Shown: positions 8,338 to 17,279, counted from the stretch's first letter. The stretch: 64,000 bases of DNA from Corynebacterium sp. CNJ-954 (GCF_001942345.1 NZ_MKKI01000046.1:108703-172702), one strand, 5' to 3'. The notes: generated by a model from the letters alone, not told the origin. Numbers and translations are program-made.

Positions 8338-9213
8338 TCACATCCGGATGGTCGATTCCACGGCACCGAGGCCGTCGACCTCGATGCGTACCACGTCGCC
8401 GTCACCGAGGAAACGGCCGGAACCTGCGCCGACCCCCTCCGGGGTGCCCGTGACGATCACGTCACCGGGCTCCAGTGTGGCGAAGTTCGAGATGTACCGG
8501 ACCAGGTCAACCGGGGGGAACACCAGGTCGGACGTGGAATGTTCCTGCCGGAGATCGCCGTTGACCCACGTGCGGAGAACGGCACCCTCGGCCACGGGGT
8601 CGTAGTCGTCCGCCACCGTCAGCCACGGACCGAAGGCGGACGACCGGTCGAGATTCTTGCCCTGCAGCCACTGCTGGGTGCGGTACTGCCAGTCGCGTTG
8701 GGAGAAGTCGTTCATCACGGCGTAGCCGCCGATGGCCGCCCGGGCCTCCTCGGCGGTCGCACCACCGCGGGCGCCGGCCAGCCGGGAGCCGATGACCACC
8801 GCGAGTTCACCTTCGTAATCCGCCTTGTCGGTCATCCCCGCCGGTACCGTGACCTCCGCGTAGGGGGCGGTCAGTGCGGACGGGTACTTCACGAACAGGG
8901 TCGGATGGTCGGGGATCGGGTGGCCCATCTCCTCGATGTGCTCCCGGTAGTTCAAGCCGACGCAGAAGACCTTCGAGGGGGAGGGGATGACCGGCAGGAG
9001 GTCTGTCAGGGGGACGGTGACCTCGTCGCCGTCCCGCCGCAGGCCGGATTCCACGGCGCTGCGGATACCGGTGGGATTGGCGGTGAGCAGGGCACCGAGC
9101 TCGCGACGGTCCACGATGCGTCCGGTGACCGAGCCCCCGTCCGGTGCGTCGTCGACGCTGTCCACCTGGATCGTGCACCGTGAGCCGTCGATACGGACCG
9201 TCGCAAGTTTCAT
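8338..9213 (-). CDS. Fumarylacetoacetate hydrolase-family protein
   Basis: A 291-residue enzyme of the FAH superfamily, which includes hydrolases, isomerases and decarboxylases of acyl-pyruvate-like compounds. The core block KVFCVGLNYREHIEEMG, the metal-ligand segment YEGELAVVIG, and VMNDFSQRDWQ, GDVIVTGTPEGVG and LEPGDV are present. ATG 9213 is used because a GGGAGAG motif precedes it; an upstream in-frame start would run into cysS. It is divergent from cysS across only 28 bp. No pathway neighbours point to a substrate. Confidence 0.9.
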   Translation of the reverse strand: MKLATVRIDGSRCTIQVDSVDDAPDGGSVTGRIVDRRELGALLTANPTGIRSAVESGLRRDGDEVTVPLTDLLPVIPSPSKVFCVGLNYREHIEEMGHPIPDHPTLFVKYPSALTAPYAEVTVPAGMTDKADYEGELAVVIGSRLAGARGGATAEEARAAIGGYAVMNDFSQRDWQYRTQQWLQGKNLDRSSAFGPWLTVADDYDPVAEGAVLRTWVNGDLRQEHSTSDLVFPPVDLVRYISNFATLEPGDVIVTGTPEGVGAGSGRFLGDGDVVRIEVDGLGAVESTIRM

Positions 9214-9228
9214 GGGGTCTCTCCCGTC

Positions 9229-9234
9229 TAGACT
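9229..9234 (+). promoter_or_regulatory. -10 box of leaderless cysS in a 28-bp divergent intergenic region
   Basis: TAGACT ends 7 nt before the cysS GTG at 9242 and overlaps the palindrome TCTAGA, so the same bases could serve the divergent FAH-family gene. No Shine-Dalgarno precedes cysS. Confidence 0.55.
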
Positions 9235-9241
9235 GTCAGTT

Positions 9242-10660
9242 GTGACTCTGCGATTCTTCGACACCGCGACCCGTGAACTCCAGGACTTCGTTCCGCTGCA
9301 GGAAGGACATGCGTCGGTCTACCTGTGTGGCGCGACCGTGCAGTCCATCCCGCACATCGGACATGTGCGTTCCGGGGTGGCGTTCGACATCCTGCGCAAC
9401 TGGCTCGAGGCCAAGGGGCTCGATGTCGCTTTCGTGCGCAATGTTACAGACATCGACGACAAGATCCTCACCAAGTCCGCCGAGCACGGCCGTCCCTGGT
9501 GGGAATGGGCCGCCACTCACGAACGTGAGTTTTCCCGCGCCTATGACCTGCTCGGAGTGGCACCGCCGTCCGTCGAACCGCGTGCCACGGGCCACGTCCC
9601 GGAGATGATCGCCTATATCCAGCGCATCATCGACGCCGACCTCGCTTACGCCACGGAGGACGGTTCGGTGTACTGCCGCACGGCGCGGGTTCCGGAGTAC
9701 GGTTTCCTGTCGCACCAGAAGCTCGATGAACTGGACCAGGGCGAGGACGCCGCCCCCGGCAAGGAGGACCCGCGCGACTTCGCCATGTGGAAGTCGGCGA
9801 AACCGGGGGAACCGGGGTGGGATACCCCGTGGGGCTACGGACGTCCCGGTTGGCACATCGAGTGCTCGGCGATGTCGCGCAAGTATCTCGGTGCGGAGTT
9901 CGACATCCACGCCGGTGGCATGGACCTGCAGTTTCCCCACCACGAGAACGAGGCGGCCCAGGCGCATGCCGCCGGAGACGGCTTCGCCCGCCTGTGGCTG
10001 CACAACGGCTGGGTGACGATGTCGGGCGAGAAGATGTCCAAGTCCCTGGGCAACGTGCTCTCCGTGCCGAACATCCTCACCCAGGTCCGTCCGATCGAGT
10101 TGCGCTACTACCTGGGCTCCGCGCACTACCGCTCGATGCTGGAGTATTCGGAGTCTGCGTTGCAGGAGGCGGCCGCAGGCTTCCGTCGGATCGAGAAGTT
10201 CCTGGCACGCGCCGTGGGGATCCTCGGTGAGGTGGAGACAGGTTCCTGGCTGCCGTCGTTCGAGGAGGCGTTGGACGACGACCTGTCCGTTCCGCAGTCG
10301 CTGGCCGTCATCCATGATGCCGTGCGGGAGGGCAACAAGGTGCTCGAGTCCGGCGACCGTGAGCGGTTGACGGAGATCGCCGGTGCAGTGCGGGCGATGG
10401 CTGGCGTGCTCGGTGTCGACCCGATGTCGGCGACATGGTCAGGGCCGTCTGCGCAGGGGCGTGGGCTGGGTATCGGCACTGAGGCGTCGGACGGCGCGAC
10501 GTCAGCGTTGGACGTCCTGGTGCGTGCCGAGCTGGACCGCCGTGCTGCGGCCCGCGCGGAGAAGGACTTCGCCACCGCCGATGAGGTGCGGGACCGGTTG
10601 AAGGAAGCCGGGGTGGTCGTCACCGACACCCCGGAGGGGGCGACCTGGTCACTAGGGTAG
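9242..10660 (+). CDS. cysS: Cysteinyl-tRNA synthetase
   Basis: CysS charges tRNA-Cys. The 472-residue class I enzyme has the zinc/ATP-site start YLCGATVQ, the HIGH motif in SIPHIGHVRSG, GWHIECSAM and GMDLQFPHHENE (further zinc ligands), and KMSKSLGN. The TVQSIPHIGH form and full length separate it from the related mycothiol ligase MshC. The GTG at 9242 is preferred to upstream in-frame starts, which overlap the divergent gene, because a TAGACT -10 box ends 7 nt before it. Confidence 0.96.
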   Translation: MTLRFFDTATRELQDFVPLQEGHASVYLCGATVQSIPHIGHVRSGVAFDILRNWLEAKGLDVAFVRNVTDIDDKILTKSAEHGRPWWEWAATHEREFSRAYDLLGVAPPSVEPRATGHVPEMIAYIQRIIDADLAYATEDGSVYCRTARVPEYGFLSHQKLDELDQGEDAAPGKEDPRDFAMWKSAKPGEPGWDTPWGYGRPGWHIECSAMSRKYLGAEFDIHAGGMDLQFPHHENEAAQAHAAGDGFARLWLHNGWVTMSGEKMSKSLGNVLSVPNILTQVRPIELRYYLGSAHYRSMLEYSESALQEAAAGFRRIEKFLARAVGILGEVETGSWLPSFEEALDDDLSVPQSLAVIHDAVREGNKVLESGDRERLTEIAGAVRAMAGVLGVDPMSATWSGPSAQGRGLGIGTEASDGATSALDVLVRAELDRRAAARAEKDFATADEVRDRLKEAGVVVTDTPEGATWSLG

Positions 10661-10695
10661 CGGCAGAGACACCGCACTGTCTCCGATCCGAACCG

Positions 10696-10988
10696 TCACG
10701 CCTCGCCATACCCTTTCAGTTCATTGCGAAGCACGTTCTCGAACATCGGAAGATTGTTCGCTGAGCGATGTGGTTTCTAGTCGCCCATATTGCAGGCCAC
10801 TCGTCGCCGAAAAGTCGAGTCTCCAGGCTTCCGTCAGTCGTCCGGAGGGACTCGATCGCGGCAGAGAGTCGCATTGCCACTGCATCCGCGACTGTCTCCT
10901 GAGAGACGCTTCTGTTTGCCAGGTGGCGGTGTATCGCTTCGATGTGCGACAGGGCATCGGATATCCGCTCGGTGTCACTCCTGCTCAC
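10696..10988 (-). pseudogene. hepT: HepT-like HEPN toxin, internally deleted and frameshifted
   Basis: The GTG overlaps the mntA stop (GTGA) as in intact MntA-HepT pairs. The N-terminal helices (DTERISDALSHIEAIHRHLA) and EWPAIWATRNHIAQ match HepT/DUF86. HepT proteins then have an RX4-6H motif followed by Y and about 15 further residues before a conserved LP. Here ATRNHIAQ runs straight into a frame change near 10758-10762. In the new frame the sequence reads NNLPMFENVLRNELKGYGEA and stops at 10696, a plausible native C-terminus. About 50 bp seem to be missing, including the HGY part, so the predicted RNase site is lost. The open frame as it stands ends at 10716. Confidence 0.75.
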
Positions 10989-11473
10989 AGTGGGATTGCC
11001 TCGTTGAGTACCTGGTCCTGAAGGTTCGGTCGCAAGGATCTGTCGGGAACAAGGTCGACAGGAGCACCGACAATGGCCGATATCTTGAGCTCTAACTGGG
11101 TGAGGTCAAAGAGACCGAAACCTTCGGGGATCTCGACAAGAAGGTCGACGTCAGAGCGTTCGTCGTCCTCTCCTCTGGCGACACTTCCGAACACCCTCGG
11201 ATTCCGGACTCCGACGTCACGTAAAGCGGCCGCGACTTCATTGCGGTGACGTCGCAATGCCCGACCTAGTGGGGAACGACCGTGGAAACGTAGTAGTCGA
11301 GAAACCTCCGGCTGACTGCGCCCTACAGCTTCGGCGATTTCGCGTTGTGAGAGACCAGCTGCGCTGCCGGAGCGGACAGCCGTGACCAGGAGCTCTCCGG
11401 CCCGAGATCGTAAAGCATCGGCGGCTGCTGCATCTTCGCGCAGCTGCTCACGGATGGTCTCACGGGTACTCAT
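10985..11473 (-). CDS. mntA: MntA-like nucleotidyltransferase antitoxin with N-terminal HTH
   Basis: A 162-residue protein. Residues about 30-70 form a helix-turn-helix (GLSQREIAEAVGRSQPEVSRLL), and the C-terminal half is a minimal nucleotidyltransferase with GSVARGEDDERSDVDLLVEI (the GSxARG...SDxDL site). MntA proteins AMPylate and neutralise HepT. The HTH suggests it also represses its own operon. The start at 11473 fits a TAGCAT -10 box 7 nt upstream; upstream in-frame ATGs lack signals. It is intact while the partner toxin is broken, the order of loss expected for a decaying toxin-antitoxin module. Confidence 0.85.
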   Translation of the reverse strand: MSTRETIREQLREDAAAADALRSRAGELLVTAVRSGSAAGLSQREIAEAVGRSQPEVSRLLRFHGRSPLGRALRRHRNEVAAALRDVGVRNPRVFGSVARGEDDERSDVDLLVEIPEGFGLFDLTQLELKISAIVGAPVDLVPDRSLRPNLQDQVLNEAIPL

Positions 11474-11474
11474 A

Positions 11475-11488
11475 TAACACATGCTATC
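11475..11488 (-). promoter_or_regulatory. mntA promoter overlapped by imperfect inverted repeat
   Basis: On the minus strand ATAGCA-TG-TGTTAT is an inverted repeat (5 of 6 arm positions pair). It contains the TAGCAT -10 box (plus-strand 11481-11486), which ends 7 nt before the ATG at 11473. A repressor bound here would block the start site; the MntA HTH is a candidate. Low information content. Confidence 0.4.
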
Positions 11489-11562
11489 ACTGCGGCCGCG
11501 GTCTCGTCCCTGCTTCATGTAGGGACGAGAGGCGGTGTCGAACAACGGGCCCTCCCAATGAC

Positions 11563-12947
11563 CTACCGCTCCGCCAGGCTGGTCCCCTTCAGCTCAGGCA
11601 GCGCCAGCGCAGCCGCCGCGGCGACGGCGAATACCGTGCCGAACAGTGCGAACAGGACCGGCATACCGCCGAACACCAGCAGGGGCGGCACGATCAGTGG
11701 TGCGAGGATCGAGGCGATCCGTCCGAACCCGGTCGCCGCCCCCGTGCCCGGGCACGCATCGTCGTCGGGTAGAGCTCCGGGCCGATGGCATACAGTGCGC
11801 CCCACGCCCCGAGGTTGAAGAAAGACAGCAGACATCCGGCGGCGATGATCTGCCATCCCACCCCCGCGAAACCGTAGAGCCCGGCGGCCACCGCTGATCC
11901 GGCGAGGAAGACGGACAGGGTGCTCCGACGCCCCCACTTCTCGATGAGGAAAGCGGCCACCGCATACCCCGGCAGCTGGGCCAGTGTGATGATCAGGGTG
12001 AACGTGAAGGACTTCACCAGCGTGTAGCCCTGATCGACCAGGATGGAAGGAATCCAGGTGAAGGCGCCGTAGTAGCTGAGGTTGATGCAGAACCAGATCG
12101 TCCACAGTGCAGCGGTCCGTCGACGCAGTGCCGATGACCAGATACCGCCGCCTGCAGACACTGCAGACACTGCAGGTTCTAAAGTCTCCGACGGTTGCGT
12201 CGGCTGCCTCGGCTCCGTCGCCGACATCCCTGTCTGGAACGGCAGGCGGGCGGGATCGGATTCCTCGAAGTCGGTGACGATCTGTTCCGCCTCGTCGTGA
12301 CGCCCCTTCGACTCCAGGTAGCGTACCGATTCCGGGAGTTTCATACGGACGTACAGGGCGTAGAAGGCCGGTACCATTCCGAGGGCGAGCGCCCACCGCC
12401 ACCCGTTGTCACTCGCCGGGATCACGAACGCGCCGATGACGGCTGCGGCCAGCCAACCGACGGCCCAGAATGCCTCCAGGATCACGACCATGCGCCCCCG
12501 GACATTCCGCGGAGCGAATTCGGAGATCAGGGTGGATGCCACCGGTAGTTCGGCGCCGAGTCCGAGACCCACCACGAAACGCAGGACGATGAGGACCGCC
12601 AGGCCACCGGCAAGGGCGGACGCCCCGGTCGCGAGTCCGTAGACCAGCAGCGTGACGGCGAAGACAGTGCGCCGTCCGATGCGGTCGGCGAGCAGCCCGC
12701 CGAACGTGGCACCCAGCGCCATGCCGACGAAGCCCGCGGAGGCCAACCAGGATGTTTCGGTGTGGCTCAGCCCCCAGTGGGTGGTCAACGCCGCCATGAT
12801 GAAACCGATGAGGCCCACGTCCATCGCGTCCAACGCCCACCCGATACCGGAGCCGCCCAGCAGTTTCACGTGACGGCGGGTCACCGGGAGGGAGTCGAGT
12901 CGTTCGGTACGGGACATGCGTGTGCCCACGGGATCCGGAGGGGTCAT
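11563..12947 (-). pseudogene. MFS transporter (sugar-porter/NiaP-like), frameshifted
   Basis: Residues read continuously from ATG 12947 through AMDVGLIGFIMAAL, the loop motif GGLLADRIGRR, GAELPVASTLISEF and twelve predicted helices to GPELYPTTMRAR. The frame is then lost near 11747-11752. The rest of helix 11-12 (GTGAATGFGRIASILAPLIVPP ... PELKGTSLAER) is in another frame and ends at 11563. One missing G in a short run (CCCGGG for CCCGGGG) accounts for this; restoring it gives a 461-residue transporter. Substrate is not known; the N-terminal half resembles NiaP-type transporters. An open frame extends upstream to 13595 but covers rlmB on the other strand and is not coding. Confidence 0.82.
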
Positions 12948-13016
12948 AACCAGCAGACGATACCGTGCGGCGGCGGTGTTGGGAACAGGACGAACGTGCA
13001 GGGTAGTCTGGTCGCC

Positions 13017-13967
13017 ATGGCAGGAAACGACAAGCGCCGCGGCGCGGTACGTAAGACGGCGCGCAAGGGCTCGGACAAGGGCTCCGGCGGCACCCGGCGA
13101 CGGGGGCTCGCCGGCAAGGGGCCGACGCCGAAGGCGGAGGACCGCGTCTACCACGCGAAGTACAAGGCGAAGAAGACCAAGGAGCGACGCGACTCCGGGC
13201 GCCAGAACCCCCGGGACACCGACAATCAGCCGGAACTCGTCGTCGGACGGAACCCGGTGATCGAGTGCCTGCGGGCGGACGCCCCGGCCACCGCACTCTA
13301 TGTCGCGGTCGGCACCGGCAACGACGAGCGGCTCTCGGAGGCGGTCCACACCTGCGCCGAGCGTGGTATCGCCGTGCTCGAGGTCAGTCGCGACGAACTG
13401 GACCGGATGACGGGCAACGGCATGCACCAGGGGATCGGCCTGCAGGTGCCGCCGTACAAGTACGCCGAGGTCGAGGACCTGATCGATGCAGTGCAGACCT
13501 CGGGTCGGCCGGGGATGATCGTGGTGCTGGACAACATCACTGATCCCCGCAACCTGGGTGCGGTGATCCGTTCGGTTGCGGCATTCGGAGGGCACGGCGT
13601 GGTCATCCCGGAGCGTCGGTCAGCCTCGGTGACCGCTGTGGCATGGCGGACCTCCGCCGGCACGGCAGCACGGCTGCCGGTCGCCCGTGCGACGAACCTG
13701 GTGCGCTCACTGAAGCAGTTCCAGCAGTCCGGGTACCAGGTTGTGGGGCTCGACGCCGGCGGTCAGCACACCCTCGACACCTATGACGGGACCACCCCCG
13801 TGGTTGTCGTGGTGGGGTCCGAAGGGAAGGGGCTCTCGCGTCTGGTGGGGGAGACCTGTGACGACATCCTGTCGATCCCGATGGCAGGCCGGGTCGAGTC
13901 CCTCAACGCCTCCGTTGCGGCGGGCGTGGTGCTCAGCGAGTTCGCCCGCCAGCGTCGCGTGGGGTGA
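13017..13967 (+). CDS. rlmB: 23S rRNA 2'-O-ribose methyltransferase RlmB (SpoU family)
   Basis: The 316-residue protein has a Lys/Arg/Gly-rich N-terminus (about 65 residues), an RNA-binding substrate domain starting VVGRNPVIECLRAD, and a SPOUT methyltransferase domain. The knot motifs are VVLDNITDPRNLGAVIRSVAAFG, VVVVVGSEGKGLSRL and SIPMAGRVESLNASVAAGVVLSEFARQR. It methylates a guanosine ribose of 23S rRNA in the family. ATG 13017 is set by TAGTCT at 13004-13009, which ends 7 nt upstream (leaderless). Its separation from cysS by other genes suggests insertions into an ancestral cysS-rlmB pair. Confidence 0.93.
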   Translation: MAGNDKRRGAVRKTARKGSDKGSGGTRRRGLAGKGPTPKAEDRVYHAKYKAKKTKERRDSGRQNPRDTDNQPELVVGRNPVIECLRADAPATALYVAVGTGNDERLSEAVHTCAERGIAVLEVSRDELDRMTGNGMHQGIGLQVPPYKYAEVEDLIDAVQTSGRPGMIVVLDNITDPRNLGAVIRSVAAFGGHGVVIPERRSASVTAVAWRTSAGTAARLPVARATNLVRSLKQFQQSGYQVVGLDAGGQHTLDTYDGTTPVVVVVGSEGKGLSRLVGETCDDILSIPMAGRVESLNASVAAGVVLSEFARQRRVG

Positions 13968-13993
13968 AGCTCCCCGGAGGGGGAGGTTGAGGG

Positions 13994-14028
13994 CTCAGGT
14001 CGGAATCGGGGACGGACGCTGACCTGAG
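13994..14028 (+). terminator. Hairpin downstream of rlmB
   Basis: CTCAGGTC (13994-14001) and GACCTGAG (14021-14028) form an 8-bp stem with a 19-base loop, 27 nt after the rlmB stop. There is no T-run. The block GGGCTCAGG is also directly repeated at both ends. Confidence 0.4.
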
Positions 14029-14116
14029 GGCTCAGGCTGTCATGCGGGTATATGCATGTGTGACGTGGGGCGTGGGGTCGACGATGGGACAGGTACAAGC
14101 CCGGAGGAGGGGCGCC

Positions 14117-14671
14117 ATGTCCACCACATCTACCACCATATCCACGACACGAGATACGACCGCACAGGTACAGGGACGCGCACGCCGGATAGTCCGGTCG
14201 GCGTCCGCCTCAGCAACCGTGGCTACGCTCTGCCTGGGAATTGTGGCCTGCTCAGGGGACGGGGGAGAGGGGACGTACTCTGCGGTGGACGGCACCAGCC
14301 CCGCCACCGTCACCGAGACGATGGTCCCAGAGCACTCCGCTGTCCCCGAACCCGAACCCGACCCCGAATCTGAAACCGAACCGGCCCCGGAAACCGACCC
14401 CGTCCCAGAGCCCTGCAGTCTCGAGTCCCTGCATCGCACGGAGGGCATGGAGGCCCTCGACGTGCTCATCTACTGCGACGGTGCCTGGATGCGCGCCGGG
14501 CAGTGGCAGACCGACCACCTCCGGAACCTCGCATGGACAGGTGGCATGTGGGTGGAGTACCTGCCGGACGACACGACCCCCGGTACCGGTTACCCCTGTT
14601 ACGACGCCGGACGCCTGGAGCAGGACGGTGTCCCTCCGGCGCTACGGGATCAACTCACGCTCTGTGAGTGA
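14117..14671 (+). CDS. Hypothetical lipoprotein with Pro/Glu linker
   Basis: A 184-residue protein with a long basic leader, a hydrophobic stretch and lipobox GIVACS (Cys near residue 45). A Pro-Glu-Asp-rich linker with PEPEPDPESETEP-like repeats follows, then a small C-terminal domain with four Cys (PCSLESL, IYCDGAW, YPCYDAG, TLCE), perhaps two disulfides. GGAGGAGG lies 7 nt before the ATG at 14117; an upstream start at 14042 has no site. The 3' end overlaps the convergent ABC permease gene by 22 bp. Function unknown. Confidence 0.65.
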   Translation: MSTTSTTISTTRDTTAQVQGRARRIVRSASASATVATLCLGIVACSGDGGEGTYSAVDGTSPATVTETMVPEHSAVPEPEPDPESETEPAPETDPVPEPCSLESLHRTEGMEALDVLIYCDGAWMRAGQWQTDHLRNLAWTGGMWVEYLPDDTTPGTGYPCYDAGRLEQDGVPPALRDQLTLCE

Positions 14672-15534
14672 TGCGGATCGGCGGGGAGCTCGGGCTGGCT
14701 GTGCCGCTGCCGTGATTCATCGCGGATCACCCGGCGGCCACGGGCCCAGCCGATGGCGCGGCAGGCAAGGTAGATCGCGAAACTGATCGAGGTGACGAAG
14801 GGGCTGACCGGCAGCCCCGGCTCCAGGGAGAGTATGAGCCCGCCAGCGGCGGAGGTGGTCGCGAACAGCGCGGACAGTACGACTGCCAGCAGCGGGTTCG
14901 AGGTCACCCGTACAGCCGCAGCGCCCGGGGTGATCAACAGGGCGAGCAGCAGCAGGGCCCCGACGATCTGGACTCCCTGGGAAGCGACGATACCGATGAG
15001 CACAGCGAATGCCGCGGCCAGCAGTTTCACCGGCACACCCGACGCCGCCGCCATGACCGGGTCGACGGTGGCGAACAACAGCGGCCGCCACAGTACGGCG
15101 ACGGCCCCGACGACCAGGACCGCCATCAACGCCAGGATGCCCAGGGACGCGCCGGAGACGCCCACGATCTGTCCGGTGAGCAGCGCGTAGGCCTCCGATG
15201 TCCGGCCCGGGTACAGGTAGATGAACAGGACAGACAGGCCCATGCCGAAGGCGAGGACGACGCCGACGGTGGCGTCCTGTTCCTTCAGCCCGAGCAGGGC
15301 GAGTACGACGGCCGCCAGCACAGCGCCGAGAACCGCGCCCGTGGTCACACTGACCCCGAACAACAGTGCGGCTGCGGCACCCATCAGCGCCAGCTCCCCG
15401 GTGGCGTGGGCGGCGAAACTCATCTTGCGCATCACGATCAGCGGAGCAAGAGCACCGGAGACCAGGCCGAGGAGCAGCGAAGCCATCAGGGCGTTCTGGA
15501 CGAAGTCGACCTGCAGCAGGTCCCAGGTGCTCAC
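14650..15534 (-). CDS. Zinc/manganese ABC transporter permease
   Basis: A 294-residue integral membrane protein of the ZnuB/MntB family with about eight hydrophobic segments. The start FVQNALMASLLLGLVSGALAPLIVMRKMSFAAHATGELALMG is typical, and GVQIVGALLLLALLITPGAAA matches the conserved permease region that contacts the ATPase. It is the last gene of a three-gene importer (binding protein, ATPase, permease) transcribed from 17234; its start overlaps the ATPase stop by 4 nt. Confidence 0.92.
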   Translation of the reverse strand: MSTWDLLQVDFVQNALMASLLLGLVSGALAPLIVMRKMSFAAHATGELALMGAAAALLFGVSVTTGAVLGAVLAAVVLALLGLKEQDATVGVVLAFGMGLSVLFIYLYPGRTSEAYALLTGQIVGVSGASLGILALMAVLVVGAVAVLWRPLLFATVDPVMAAASGVPVKLLAAAFAVLIGIVASQGVQIVGALLLLALLITPGAAAVRVTSNPLLAVVLSALFATTSAAGGLILSLEPGLPVSPFVTSISFAIYLACRAIGWARGRRVIRDESRQRHSQPELPADPHHSQSVS

Positions 15535-16235
15535 ACGACCACCATCCGTCCGTTGACTTCGGCGACGTCCACGTCGGTGCCGTAGAGCCGGGAGAGCACC
15601 GGGCCGGTCATGACCTCGTCCACGGCACCGGTGACGTGTCCGTCCGGGCCGAGGTAGAGCACCCGGTCGGTCACCGACAGAACCGGGTTGATGCTGTGGG
15701 TGACGAAGATGACGGCGGTGCCGTACTCCCGTCCACGTCGGTCGAGTAGCTCTACCGCGGCCCGTTGGGCCGACAGGTCGAGACTGAGCAACGGCTCGTC
15801 ACAGAGGAGGAGTTCAGGGTCGGTGGCCATGGCCTGGGCCTGCCTGACGAGTTGCTGTTGACCACCGGAGAGCGTACCCACCCGGCGGTCTGCCAGACCT
15901 GACGCGCCGACCTCGGCGAGCGCCGCGTCGATGGTGGAGCGGCGGGGACGTCGCCGTGACATCGTCCCGTGCTCGATGGACAGTCCCACAAGGTCACGGA
16001 CCCGGATCGGCAGATCGGTGTCGAACATGCGTTGCTGGGGGATGAAGCCGATCCGGTCGGGTGCGCTGACACTGCCGGATGACAGGGGACGGGTCCCTAG
16101 GACGGCATTGAGCAGGGTGGACTTCCCCACCCCGTTGGGGCCGAGGACGGTGAGGAACTCTCCGGGTTCGACACTCAGGGTGAGGTCGTGCCAGAGGGGG
16201 TCGACGCTGGCGCCGGTGAAGGTCAGGAGGGACAT
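15531..16235 (-). CDS. Zinc/manganese ABC transporter ATP-binding protein
   Basis: A 234-residue ABC ATPase. Walker A is GPNGVGKST, the Q-loop is GFIPQQRMF, the signature is LSGGQQQLVRQAQAM (an unusual QLVRQAQ after LSGGQQ), and Walker B is LLLCDEPLLSLD, followed by the switch His in VTHSINPVL. It sits between the binding-protein and permease genes, abutting the former and overlapping the latter, so it powers that importer. Confidence 0.92.
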   Translation of the reverse strand: MSLLTFTGASVDPLWHDLTLSVEPGEFLTVLGPNGVGKSTLLNAVLGTRPLSSGSVSAPDRIGFIPQQRMFDTDLPIRVRDLVGLSIEHGTMSRRRPRRSTIDAALAEVGASGLADRRVGTLSGGQQQLVRQAQAMATDPELLLCDEPLLSLDLSAQRAAVELLDRRGREYGTAVIFVTHSINPVLSVTDRVLYLGPDGHVTGAVDEVMTGPVLSRLYGTDVDVAEVNGRMVVV

Positions 16236-17234
16236 CTAGCTGAGCGCATCCTCGAGGTCGGTGATCGCGGCGTCGACGTAGTCGGCGAAGTCCTCGTCGT
16301 TGTCCGGGGTCTCAGTGACGTTGACGACCGCCACGTCCTTGTCCTCGGCGGCGTCGGTGAGCTGGCGGGACGCCTGGCTCTCGGACTGGGTGTTGGTGAT
16401 CAACGCGTCCGCCTCGCCGTCGGTGATGAGATCGCGGGTCGCCGAGAGATCGGCCACGGACGGCTCACCTTCGTTCAGGACGGCCCGGGCGAATCCTTCC
16501 GGTGTGACGTCGTGGACCTCTGAGCCGCGGAGCAGGAGACCCGCCACGGGCTCGGTGAGCACGACGTGGGAGTGGGGAAGCTCGGCGATCCGCTGGCGGA
16601 ACCCGTCGGTCATCTCGTGGACACCGGTGGCTTCCGCCGGGAAGCTGTCGTCGAGGCTGTTGAGGTGGGCGGCGAGACTGTCGGCGAACTCGGTGACGCG
16701 GTCCATGTCGAACCAGACATGCGGATTGTCCTCGCCTTCGAGGATGCCGCTGCCGTGATCGTGGTCGGCGTGGTCGGCGTCCTGGGCATGGTCGCTGTCA
16801 GTACTGTGATCGCCGTGATCGTGCCCCTCAGCAACCGGGGCGGCGGTGATGACCTCGGCATCGTCCCCGGCGTTGTCGGTGAGCCAGTTGTCGTAACCGG
16901 CCCCGTTGCCGACGACGATGTCGGCGTCCCGGATGGTGGAGATGTCCCGGGCGGTGGCCTCGTACTCGTGGGGGTCGTCGTCGGTTCCCGAGAGGATGGT
17001 GTCCACCGTGATGTCGTCGGTGTCGGTGGCGCCGTCAACATCCGCCGCATCGTCGATGACCTGTTGGGCGATGTCGCCCCAGGTGGAGGTGGACGCGACG
17101 ATACGGATGCCGCCGTTGTCGGCGGACGCACTGTCTGCACCGCCTGCACAGGCGGTGAGGCCGAGAGTCAGGGCGGTGGCCCCGGCCAGCGACAGGGCGG
17201 CGGCGGTACGGGTGGCGGATCGACGTCGTGACAT
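16236..17234 (-). CDS. Zinc/manganese-binding ABC transporter lipoprotein (ZnuA-like)
   Basis: A 332-residue cluster A-1 metal-binding protein. The signal peptide ends in a lipobox (GLTACA, Cys near residue 29). A His/Asp-rich loop (about residues 138-166, many HD and DH pairs) follows GNGAGYDNWLTDNAG, as in zinc-specific ZnuA proteins. Further ligands are in NPHVWFD and an HSHVVLTEPVAG-like segment (LPHSHVV). The loop favours zinc over manganese. TACTGT (minus strand, plus 17242-17247) ends 7 nt before the ATG, indicating leaderless transcription. It is divergent from the LacI-type gene, with a shared palindrome between. Confidence 0.92.
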   Translation of the reverse strand: MSRRRSATRTAAALSLAGATALTLGLTACAGGADSASADNGGIRIVASTSTWGDIAQQVIDDAADVDGATDTDDITVDTILSGTDDDPHEYEATARDISTIRDADIVVGNGAGYDNWLTDNAGDDAEVITAAPVAEGHDHGDHSTDSDHAQDADHADHDHGSGILEGEDNPHVWFDMDRVTEFADSLAAHLNSLDDSFPAEATGVHEMTDGFRQRIAELPHSHVVLTEPVAGLLLRGSEVHDVTPEGFARAVLNEGEPSVADLSATRDLITDGEADALITNTQSESQASRQLTDAAEDKDVAVVNVTETPDNDEDFADYVDAAITDLEDALS

Positions 17235-17254
17235 GAGGACGACAGTAGTCCTTG

Positions 17255-17271
17255 TTGGTAACGCTTGCCAA
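17255..17271. promoter_or_regulatory. Palindromic operator-like site between metal-binding and LacI genes
   Basis: TTGGTAACGCTTGCCAA has symmetrical arms TTGGNAA / TTNCCAA around a central CG-containing core, the type of site bound by LacI-family proteins. It lies 8-13 bp upstream of the znuA-like -10 box and about 36 bp upstream of that of the LacI-type gene, so one protein could control both. A LacI operator is favoured over a Zur or MntR box, whose published actinobacterial consensus sequences are AT-richer or differently spaced. Confidence 0.55.
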
Positions 17272-17279
17272 TTAGGGTT

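Noticed and set aside
12948..13595. Upstream extension of the MFS gene giving a very long minus-strand frame
   Set aside because: It lies opposite rlmB, has low-complexity Arg/Pro content and no MFS similarity; the transporter motifs begin after ATG 12947.
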